Positions 30,244 through 39,000 of a stretch of DNA of 64,000 nt are shown in pieces. Within the stretch, counting starts at the first letter, position 1. The number at the start of each line of letters is the position of its first letter. The notes under the pieces are model-generated. The model saw only the letters and a program-made list of their open reading frames with translations. It had not been told where the DNA came from and did no database searches. The translations under genes and the position numbers were made by a program. This DNA comes from Bradyrhizobium macuxiense. Lineage in GTDB: Bacteria; Pseudomonadota; Alphaproteobacteria; Rhizobiales; Xanthobacteraceae. The stretch covers positions 389,627-453,626 of the forward strand of contig NZ_VITY01000006.1 in NCBI RefSeq assembly GCF_007993935.1, read 5' to 3'.

Positions 30244-32398
30244 TGGAGATCCCCGACTGTAGCCGATAGAGGTGGGCGTAACGTCCCGACCGCCGGAGCA
30301 GCTCTTCGTGCGTGCCTTCTTCCACCTTTCGTCCGTGGTCGAGCGTGATCAGACTGTCGGCGCCGCGGACGGTCGAGAGCCGATGTGCGATGACGAGCAC
30401 GGTCCGTCCTGCCGCGATGCGGCGCATGTTCTCCTGGATGACCCGTTCGCTTTCGTAATCCAGCGCGCTGGTTGCTTCATCAAAGATCAGGATCCGTGGA
30501 TTCGCCATCAGCGCGCGGGCGATCGCGATGCGCTGGCGCTGACCGCCCGACAAGGACGCGCCGCGTTCGCCGATCGTCGTGTCGTAGCCTTGCGGCAGCT
30601 CGACGATGAAGTCGTGCGCCCCCGACAAGGTCGCGGCGCGAATGATCTGCTCGATCGGCGCGCCGGGGTCAGCCAGCGCGATATTCTCGCGCACCGAGCG
30701 GTTGAACAGAACGTTGTCCTGCAACACGATGCCGATTTGATGCCGTAGCCAGGCGGTATCGACCATGCTGAGGTCGATCCCGTCGATCAGCACGCGACCG
30801 GACTCCGGCGTATAGAGGCGCTGCACCAGCTTGGCGAGTGTGGATTTCCCCGACCCCGACGGCCCGACGATACCGATGACCTGTCCCGGCGCCACGTGTA
30901 GCGATACATCGGCGAGCACTGCGGGCCCGTTCGGCACATAGCGGAACGTAACATGTTCGAACCGGATCTCGCCCCTGATGGCCGGTAGCGAGGCCGCACC
31001 AGTCTGGGCAGGTTCGCGCTGCGTATTCAGAATATCGCCCAAGCGAGCGATCGAGAGTCTGGTCTGCTGGAAATCCTGCCAAAGCTGCGCAATGCGCAAC
31101 ACCGGCTGGGCGACTCGCCCGGCCAGCATGTTGAAGGCGACCAGCTCGCCCACGGTAAGGTCGCCCGCCATCACCGCCTTTGCGCCCAGATAGAGCGTGG
31201 CGACGATCGTGAACTTGTTGATGAACTGGACAACCTGACCACCGATATTTCCCAAGGTCTGCGCGCGGAAGCTGGCGCGGACGTAACCCGACAACTGATC
31301 TTCCCACCGCCGCAGCATCTGCGGCTCGACTGCCATTGCCTTGATGGTTTCTGCGCCGCTGACGGACTCGACCAGAAAGGCCTGATTGTCGGCACCGCGG
31401 GCGAATTTCTCATCGAGGCGGCGACGCAGCACCGGCGTCAAGATCACGCTGATGATCAGATATGCCGGCAGCGAGGCAATGACGATCCACGTCAGTAGCG
31501 GACTGTAGAGGTACATGACCGCGAGGAAGATGAAGGTGAAGAACAGGTCGATGGACAGCGTCAGCGCGGAACCTGTGATGAAATTGCGGATGTTCTCCAG
31601 TTCGCGCACCCGCGCGACGGAATCGCCCACGCGGCGATTGGCGAAGTAGGAAAGCGGCAAACCGAGAAGATGGTCGAACAGCCGCGCGCCCAGTTCGACA
31701 TCGATGCGGTTCGTGGTGTGGCTGAAGACATAGGTACGCAGCGCACCTAGCGTCACTTCGAACACCGACACAAATGCCAGGCCGATCATCAATACATCGA
31801 GCGTGGACAGCCCGCGATGCACCAGCACCTTGTCAACCACCACCTGGAAGAACAGTGGCGAGACCAGGCCGAGCAGTTGCAGGAAGAATGACGCGATCAG
31901 CACCTCGGTAAGCGCATATCGATACCGATGCACCGCCGACAGAAACCACCTGATATCAAAACGATTGGCCAGCATCGCCGGCGAGAGCCGTCTGCTCAGC
32001 AGGATCAGCTCGCCCGTCCAGACCGTATCCAGATCCGAGCGTTCCAGCAGATTCGGCAGCGCAGTTCCCGCGGCGTGCACGGCGGCGCGACCGTCAACGA
32101 CCCGGCTGACGATGCTGAACTGGTCGTTCTCGTTGACAAGAATTGCCGGCAGCGGGGTCTTCTCGAGCCGCTCCCAGTTGGTCTTCACCAGCCGCGCGCG
32201 CAATCCGAGACGCCGCGCGATACGGATCAGATCTTCCTTGCTCGCGATCGCGCCCGCCACCAGGTGGTGGCGCCCCAAGGTCACCGGGTTTGCCGGTATC
32301 CCAAGATGTCGCGCGATCTGACAGAGCGCCACGAGACCTGTATCAGTCCTGGGCGGGACTGATACAGGCTCCGATTTTCCATCGTTGACGGTTTCCAC
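30233..32398 (-). CDS. Type I secretion ABC exporter (HlyB-like, degenerate C39 domain)
   Basis: This 721-residue exporter has a peptidase-C39-like N-terminal domain (about 20-145), six transmembrane helices, and an ATPase with GPSGSGKST near 512, LSGGQRQRIAIARAL and ILIFDEATSALD. The N-domain keeps the C39 layout, but where active peptidases have the catalytic His it reads NDQFSIVSRV, and the ALCQIARH stretch does not give the usual catalytic Cys context. It therefore looks like a non-cleaving C39-like domain, as in HlyB. It starts at GTG, since no ATG is nearby. Its substrate is probably the adjacent 1028-residue protein. Confidence 0.92.
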   Translation of the reverse strand: METVNDGKSEPVSVPPRTDTGLVALCQIARHLGIPANPVTLGRHHLVAGAIASKEDLIRIARRLGLRARLVKTNWERLEKTPLPAILVNENDQFSIVSRVVDGRAAVHAAGTALPNLLERSDLDTVWTGELILLSRRLSPAMLANRFDIRWFLSAVHRYRYALTEVLIASFFLQLLGLVSPLFFQVVVDKVLVHRGLSTLDVLMIGLAFVSVFEVTLGALRTYVFSHTTNRIDVELGARLFDHLLGLPLSYFANRRVGDSVARVRELENIRNFITGSALTLSIDLFFTFIFLAVMYLYSPLLTWIVIASLPAYLIISVILTPVLRRRLDEKFARGADNQAFLVESVSGAETIKAMAVEPQMLRRWEDQLSGYVRASFRAQTLGNIGGQVVQFINKFTIVATLYLGAKAVMAGDLTVGELVAFNMLAGRVAQPVLRIAQLWQDFQQTRLSIARLGDILNTQREPAQTGAASLPAIRGEIRFEHVTFRYVPNGPAVLADVSLHVAPGQVIGIVGPSGSGKSTLAKLVQRLYTPESGRVLIDGIDLSMVDTAWLRHQIGIVLQDNVLFNRSVRENIALADPGAPIEQIIRAATLSGAHDFIVELPQGYDTTIGERGASLSGGQRQRIAIARALMANPRILIFDEATSALDYESERVIQENMRRIAAGRTVLVIAHRLSTVRGADSLITLDHGRKVEEGTHEELLRRSGRYAHLYRLQSGISNAV

Positions 32399-32426
32399 AG
32401 CGCTAAGCCGTAAGTCGCAGCGATGG

Positions 32427-35400
32427 CTATACGGTCTGGGTCACGGTCTGTTGCCCGAACCCGTTCAAGGCGAACGTCTTGTTGTAGATCGGCGGGAACG
32501 TGCCGAGCTGAACAGTCGTACCGGCCTTGAACGCCGTGAATGAGCCGATATGGCTGACGGAAAGCGCGAGCGCGGTGATCGAGGCATTCATCGTGGCGCC
32601 GAGCGAGGTGTTGTTCGTCAACGTTGCCGTCGGCACCAGACCAAGGCCGAACTCGATCTTCCCATCGTGGTTTGCGTCGTGAGTTGACGCGTTCGGAATC
32701 GTCAGCGGAGTGCCAAACGACAGCGGCTCGACGGTCCCATCTTCGAGGACCAGTGCAGGCACCAGGCCGGAGGAGTTCAGATCGAACTTCTGCACCACGT
32801 TCAGTCCGATACCGAGAATCAGATCGAGGACATCGATCGACAACGGACCGATGTTGATGTCGGTCACGTCGGTGCCGAAGATGATGTTGCTGGCGATCGC
32901 GACGAGGTCGCCCGACAGGTTCACGATATCGTTGCTGGTCCCTGTACCGGAAATCGTGCCGGGGCCGGCGTTGCTGCCGTTGGTGTTCACATTGGGGAAT
33001 GCCAGGGTCAGCTGCGCGCCGCCAGGCAGGTTGATCGTCGTGCTCAGCTGGCTGCTCTTCAGACTGAAGCCCAACACCGGCTTGGTGAACGACCCGACGC
33101 TCACATGCGTACTCGGGCCGGTGCCGAAGACGGTGGCGTGCGCGCCGGCCGAAAGGCCAAGATCCAGCCCGAAGGTGAACGAGCCGCTTGGTCCATGCGC
33201 CGTGAAGTGCCCGCCGCCGAGTTGCACGTCGGTCGCCATGATCTGCATCGTGTCGGTGGTCTTGTTGTAGGTGGAGTCCAAACCGACGTTGAACGGCAGC
33301 GTTGCGCTGATATCACCTGCCGTGATCTTCAGGTCGGCCTGAACGCCTGCCCTGACGTGCAGGTCGGCGCCGGCGCTGGCGATCGTGGTGGAGACGCCAA
33401 GCGTACCGATCACGGCCTTCTTCGACGTGCTGTAGCTCTTGTCGAGACCGAGGAATCCGGTGTTGAAGTCCTTGCTGAAGGCTGCCCCGGTATCCCAGAT
33501 GCTCTGCCCGGTGGTCTGGAACGTCAGATCGGTCGAGGATTGGGCGTTGTCGATCACGATCGACTGGCTCGTGGTGTTCGAGGCGGACACAGTCGGGTTT
33601 TCCGTCTCGGCTGCCGTCGCGGTGATCCCCAACGAGTCGACGATGGAGGTGTTCGCCGGCATCAGAATGTCGACTTCGTCCTGAAAACTGCCCTGGTTGG
33701 AAGGGTTGAGGTTGATGGTATTGCCTGACAGCAATCCGAGCTTGTCTATGATCGAAGTGGCGCCCGTCGTTCCGGTCAGGTTCAGCCCGATGCTCTGAAT
33801 AAAATCCGAGCCCTGGTTCACCGTCCCAAAGTCGCCCGATTGGGAGGTAATTTCCAGACGGACTTCGTTGATCGGGTCACCCGGCTGCATCGGGAGCACC
33901 GTCACGTTCACAGTGGGCGTGTCCGCCACCGGCGTCTCCTTCACGGTAACCAGGGTTACCGCGTTGTTGCCCGCGCCGTTGGACGAATAGACCTGGAACA
34001 CATCCTGATCGCCGGTCGGCGTCCCGTTGACGAAATCGTCGAGCGTCGTCGGCGTGTAGATCAGGCTCTGTCCGTCCGCTGCGATGGTGACCGTGCCGTA
34101 TTTCGGTCCGAGCGGCCCTGGAGCGACCCCCGTAATGCTCATATTCGCGCCGCCGACCAGGTTAGCGATCGGAATAGTGATGGCGGTATCCTCAAGCGTG
34201 GTTTCGGTATCGGCGGTAATCGTCTGGGTGATGGTCGTGGCCGCGGTGGCCGGGGAGCCGGTGTTCTCGACCTCTGCATTGGTCCCGGTCATCGACAGGG
34301 TGTCGCTGAATGTCGATCCGGCCGGCAACGAGACGAGCAGTTCGTCCGTGAACTGCCCCTGGTTGGCAGGAGGCGTAATCAGGTTGCCAGACAACAAGCC
34401 GTCGGTGTCAGTGACCGTAATCCCGCTGGTGTTGGTGCCGGTCAGTGAAAGGCTGAAGCTCTTGATGTAATCCGACATCTGATTGATCGTCGCGAAATCA
34501 TCCGACGTGACGGTGATGTCGAACCGCACCAGCGTCGCAGCGTCACCGGCATGTGGCGCGGCAATTTGATCGACAACCTTCGGTGGATCTGCAACGGGCA
34601 CGGCATTCACGGTGACGAAGCTCGTGACCTCGCCGCCAAAACTGTCTGTCACGCAGACCTGGAACGCGTCCTGGTTGCCGGTCAGAATGCCGTCAACATA
34701 ATAGTCAAGCGTTGTCGGCGTATAGATCAGGCTCTTTCCGTCGGACGCGATGGTCACCGTGCCGTATTGCGGCCCTTCGGGACCAGAACCGATCTCGCCA
34801 ATGCTCAGAATCGCGCCACTGTTCTTGTCGGTCGCGAGCGCGCTGACCGGAATGATGATCGACTGATCCTCCAGCGTTGTCACCGTGTCGGGCGTGGCCG
34901 TCGGCGCATAAGGCGCGACCGTCTCGAGTTTCTGGCCGACACTCAGCGTTCTGACGCCGACGATGCCGGTTTCCCCGGTCGGGTGGAGGTCATCGATCGA
35001 CAGATCGTGCGCAGCGTCGCTCAGGACGAAGCTGGTTGTGTGGATGTCCAGATGATTGCTGCCGATACCGGCCAGCCCGAACTCCATCCCAACGTCGAAC
35101 GCCGGTACCTTGGCGCCGTTCATGTTGACGCCGTTCTTCAGGTTGATCACGCTGCCCGCCCCGGTGACGAACTGCGTGATGTCGGGATCGCCGCTGACCT
35201 GGAGGCTGGACAGCTTTCCGTTGGTGAAATCAAAGAACAGGCCCGACAGATCGGCCTTGGGCCCCTGCATCGTCACCGTGAAATCAAGATTGCCGCCATC
35301 TTCGACGACTGTGACTTCTGCTCCGGGTGAGCCCGGCACTGTGAAAGTGATGCTCCGGGGGCATACGACTTCGCTCTTGGGTGGCGAGGTCGGATCGGTG

Positions 35401-35513
35401 GGAAGGAAGACTCCGTCTATGCTTCCGTAGAGTGCGGCAGGGAAGGTAGGGTCTAAGGGATTTCCATCGGACCAGTACCAGAAGCCGTCCTTGCTCTTGA
35501 GGACCAACGCCAT
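32427..35513 (-). CDS. Large secreted protein with duplicated cadherin/VCBS-like domains, probable type I substrate
   Basis: This 1028-residue acidic protein has only two cysteines near the N-terminal third and no N-terminal signal peptide or GG leader. Residues ~208-430 and ~433-655 are a clear tandem duplication of a ~223-residue cadherin/VCBS-like unit, each starting TTLED and carrying YGTVTIA-DG-SLIYTPTTLD. An EF-hand-like loop, DANHDGKIEFG, lies towards the C-terminus, suggesting calcium. RTX nonapeptides are absent. A good ribosome site (GGAGG) precedes the ATG. As first gene of the exporter operon with no Sec signal, it is the likely secreted cargo. Tyrosines in acidic context (LDYYVDG, near 270) are possible sulfation sites. 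Confidence 0.8.
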   Translation of the reverse strand: MALVLKSKDGFWYWSDGNPLDPTFPAALYGSIDGVFLPTDPTSPPKSEVVCPRSITFTVPGSPGAEVTVVEDGGNLDFTVTMQGPKADLSGLFFDFTNGKLSSLQVSGDPDITQFVTGAGSVINLKNGVNMNGAKVPAFDVGMEFGLAGIGSNHLDIHTTSFVLSDAAHDLSIDDLHPTGETGIVGVRTLSVGQKLETVAPYAPTATPDTVTTLEDQSIIIPVSALATDKNSGAILSIGEIGSGPEGPQYGTVTIASDGKSLIYTPTTLDYYVDGILTGNQDAFQVCVTDSFGGEVTSFVTVNAVPVADPPKVVDQIAAPHAGDAATLVRFDITVTSDDFATINQMSDYIKSFSLSLTGTNTSGITVTDTDGLLSGNLITPPANQGQFTDELLVSLPAGSTFSDTLSMTGTNAEVENTGSPATAATTITQTITADTETTLEDTAITIPIANLVGGANMSITGVAPGPLGPKYGTVTIAADGQSLIYTPTTLDDFVNGTPTGDQDVFQVYSSNGAGNNAVTLVTVKETPVADTPTVNVTVLPMQPGDPINEVRLEITSQSGDFGTVNQGSDFIQSIGLNLTGTTGATSIIDKLGLLSGNTINLNPSNQGSFQDEVDILMPANTSIVDSLGITATAAETENPTVSASNTTSQSIVIDNAQSSTDLTFQTTGQSIWDTGAAFSKDFNTGFLGLDKSYSTSKKAVIGTLGVSTTIASAGADLHVRAGVQADLKITAGDISATLPFNVGLDSTYNKTTDTMQIMATDVQLGGGHFTAHGPSGSFTFGLDLGLSAGAHATVFGTGPSTHVSVGSFTKPVLGFSLKSSQLSTTINLPGGAQLTLAFPNVNTNGSNAGPGTISGTGTSNDIVNLSGDLVAIASNIIFGTDVTDINIGPLSIDVLDLILGIGLNVVQKFDLNSSGLVPALVLEDGTVEPLSFGTPLTIPNASTHDANHDGKIEFGLGLVPTATLTNNTSLGATMNASITALALSVSHIGSFTAFKAGTTVQLGTFPPIYNKTFALNGFGQQTVTQTV

Positions 35514-35662
35514 CGCAGCCTCCCTCGATCATTGATGAAAAATCAAATTGCTACAATGCACTTCTCCTCGCGGAATCTCCTGCCCGGAGAGTCCGCGGTA
35601 CTGCCAATAGAGATTGACTGACGAAAACGATATTGGGTAAGCGACGAAACTATTGCACGATC

Positions 35663-35680
35663 GCGTTGTCGCCACAACGC
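35663..35680 (-). promoter_or_regulatory. Perfect dyad upstream of the secretion operon
   Basis: GCGTTGT-n4-ACAACGC is a perfect 7-bp inverted repeat about 150 bp upstream of the secreted-protein start. An 8-bp string, CGATCGCG, occurs on both flanks. It could be a regulator operator. No linked regulator gene is present in this cluster. Confidence 0.35.
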
Positions 35681-35850
35681 TTATCGTTTCTACTTTTAAC
35701 TAATACATCTTTAGATAGTACGATCGCGCAGCAAGAGAAGCGGCAATTGGATCGATGATCTCAAGTCGAAGCTGATAAATGCGCTCGGCGATTGTATCGG
35801 CTCGATTGCTCGCAGCGTTCTTCTCTTTTCATATCGGCAAGCCGCTGAAC

Positions 35851-36039
35851 ACGATGGTCGCCGATATTCGCGAACAGGCTGTACACGACGTTGCGTCGAC
35901 GGTTGTCGCGGATGGCGGCAAAGCCTTCGCCGCCGCGCTCGACGTTGGAAATCAGGCACACATTGACGCCGCCGTTGCACGAACCATCAGGGAGTTCGGT
36001 CAACTGGACATCGTGGCGCCCGCGGCTTTGCGCGCCATG
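35851..36039 (+). pseudogene. SDR (3-oxoacyl-ACP reductase-like) remnant
   Basis: In one frame the translation reads VADIREQAV, then DGGKAFAAALDVGNQAHIDA, then REFGQLDIV. This is the middle of a classical short-chain dehydrogenase, from the second beta strand to just before the NNAG motif. The Rossmann glycine motif upstream and the YxxxK half downstream are missing. The segment is cut off where the adhesin gene ends. I take it as a truncated relic, not a working gene. Confidence 0.6.
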
Positions 36040-36055
36040 ATGTGCTCCGGTGCGA

Positions 36056-39000
36056 CTAACGCGACGTCACGCGCTGCCTTTCCTCATCCGTCAGCTGCCG
36101 CGCCTGCTCCGCCGTCAGGTTGCCGTTGCCGACCACGCGAAACATGCTGTTCGGATCATAGCTCTGTCGCTCGTTGCCGTCGCGGCGCCGCTCGTTGCCG
36201 CCAGGATCCGACACTCCGTCGCCGCCGCCATAGCCGAGCACCTCGACGATGATGACCGAGGGCTGTCCAGTATTGGCGGCCGGTGCCGCCGCCGTTGGTT
36301 GCTGGGCCGCGCCCGCAGTGTTGTTCGCCGCGGTCAACGCGCCCACCGGCGGCCCCTGCACCACCGGCACACCGACCGACGTACCCTGCACCTGGATGTT
36401 GGCGACGTTGAGCACCTGGAGCGCTTCGAGAGTGAGATTGCCCGACACGCGAATTCCGGCCTCACCGGCATCGATCGTACCGTGCGGCGCGAACAGATCG
36501 ACGTTGCCGGGCGGAACACCGGGAACACCAATCAGGGTTGCGATGCCGGCACCGGTCTGCGGCGTGTTCGGGGTCTTGGCCGCACGGCCATACTGATCGT
36601 ATACGACCAGCGGCGGCGACGTCACGATCGAGGTCTGCTTGCCCTTGCCGGCGTTGAGGTCGCCATTGGTCGAGAACATCAGGATATCGCCGCCGAGCTC
36701 GGTGAAGACGCGCGACTGCGCCACCACCACGCTGCGATCGGTGAAGATGTTGACATCGCCGCCTTCGAGCGTCAGCAGGCCGGGGCGCGCGGTATCGGTT
36801 TGCCCGGTCAGGTCGGGCGTCTGGTTTTCGATGCCAAGCGACACGCCGCCGCCGGGTGCAAGGATGTTGATGCTGCCGCCCTGCTCGGTGCGGATACGTG
36901 CGAGCTGGAACAGCGACAGGTTGCCGGCATAGGCCGTGGTGGTGCCTCCGATTACGCTGCCCGGAAACAGGGTCTGAATCGCCCGGTAGGCGCGATCGTA
37001 ACCCTTGCCGCCGGCACCTTTTCCGTTTGCCGCCGTCTCGCCGCCCGCCTTGAGCTCGGCGAAATACACCTGCTCGATGAACGGCAATTGTGCGGCCGGG
37101 GCGAGCTTGCGGAAATCGGCCAGCGCTTGGTCGCGACTGAGCGTGCCGCCCTCGATCCCGCCCATGTAGCTGGAGAGCTGCGCGAGATAGCCTTGCGTCG
37201 TCGCATCCGTGTTGCGCGGATCGAAATAGAGGTTGATGAAGGCCGCGTTGTCGGGGCCGTTGGCGCCGATGCCAACCGCAACACCGATCGAGGCACCTGT
37301 CGCCGGCAGCAGCGGGTTGTCCGCGTTGCCGACCGACGTGATGCCAAGGCCCTGCGTTCTAAACTGGCCCAACTGCGCGACAATGTCGCGACCTGCAAGG
37401 ACGGACAGCGAGCCGGGTCCCTCCACGCGAATGTTGAAGAAGTCCGGATAGGCCAGGCTGCAGGGCTGGCAGCTCGCAATGTCGCGCCCGGCCTGCACCA
37501 GCGAGGCGTCGCCGGGCCCGGCATTCTCGATGTTGATGATCGGCTGGATGATATCGAGGCCGGCGCGCACCTGCGCGCGCTCCGACGTCGCCAGCGCGAG
37601 CTTTGTCAGGCTGCCCTGAACCGCATAGACATGGACGGTATGCGGATCGTTGAACTGCACCAGGTTCGATGGCACCGACAAAGGGCCGCCAAACGTGTCG
37701 GAGGGAGACGGATTGAGGAATGTGCTCGCGTAATCACTGCCGGCCGGCGCGGAGGCGCTGTTGACCTGGGCGGTCAGATCGGCCGCCGTCATGCTGACGC
37801 CGAAACCGACGATGTCCTGTTGGGCCAGCAAATCGACGCGGGCCGTCGGCGCCGCCAATGCAGCCAGGTAATTGAAGCCGAAGCTGCTTTGCTGAATCTT
37901 GCCGGCCCGGATGGAGCCGCCGGCCGCCGTCAATTCGAAGATTGGTGGCGCGAAATCACCATGCACAGTGATGTCGCCGCCCGACGTGAACTCGCTCAGG
38001 GCGCTGTTGGCCGTCATGCTGGTGAAGAAGCCGTAGGGCGCCTGCGCGGCATAGTAGAATGAGGGAGGCCCATTTCCTTCGAGACCGGCCGGGATGGGAT
38101 AGCCGCCGCTGCTCGATGGATCGCGCTGCTGCGTCATCCGCGTGGGATCGCCGACGATCGCATTGATTCCCCGGCGAGACACCACATTGAACTGGGCGTC
38201 CCCGATCAACAGATCCACGCGCGCAATCGCCAGAGAACTGGCGCTCAGCGGCGCCATCCCGATCTCGCCGGCCTGGATGTCGGCTGTCCCCTGCCCGACC
38301 AGCAGATTGGCGTAGTTGATGCCGCGCCCGACCGTCAGCGAGAGACTGCCGCCGCCGTACACCGACAACGCACCGCCGGCGGTCAATCCGCCAGTCGTCG
38401 GCACGCTGATGTCGACATTCCTGAGCTCGCCGTCGACAGCGACGCGGACGTTACCTCCTCCCAACGCACCAAGTCCCCTGAATGCGGCCACCGACGGGAA
38501 TGAATCAGATCCGTAGTCGAGATAAGGTTGATAGTAAGTGCCGAAATTGAGGAACCAGGTCGGGCTGGCGGCGAGCGGTTCAGTCCACAGCCAATAGGTA
38601 TCGAGCGCAGTGGCCGCGTAGTCGTTCACCTGACCGCCGTGGGCGTCGGCGCCGATCAGGCTGCCATGCACCTTGACCGTGAGATTGCCGCCGCCAATCT
38701 GATAACTCGGATGGAACGCTTGTACCGGATAGGATACATCGTACGGCACTTGATTGAAGTTTGCGTCATAGCCATACCCGAGATAGGTATCGTACACGTA
38801 CGTGAAGGCTGACAGAATCGGGGAGCGCGAGGGTACCGCGAAATTCGGCGTGGCCTGCTCACCCGCGGTATAGATGCCGAACGCGGTTTGGATGTCGATG
38901 TTGCCGGCCGCAGCGAGTTCGAGGTTGCGGGTGCCGGTGCGCACCACGCTCGGGATTTGCACGATGATGCCGCTGTCATTGATATTGGCGTCAATCAGAT

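Larger units (their letters stand above)
35514..36055. other. Intergenic region before the secretion operon, with a decayed SDR
   Basis: Positions 35514-35778 are AT-richer than their surroundings and should hold the minus-strand promoter of the secretion operon, plus the dyad at 35663-35680. From about 35851 a plus-strand SDR relic begins. No intact gene is seen. The end of the adhesin gene abuts this region at 36056. Confidence 0.5.

Noticed and set aside
32427..35513. RTX toxin or GG-leader bacteriocin
   Set aside because: No GGxGxD nonapeptides and no double-glycine leader were found; the domains are cadherin/VCBS-like.
36050..38062. 670-codon plus-strand frame under the adhesin gene
   Set aside because: One of several antisense frames along the 11-kb adhesin gene, all with Arg-rich shadow composition.
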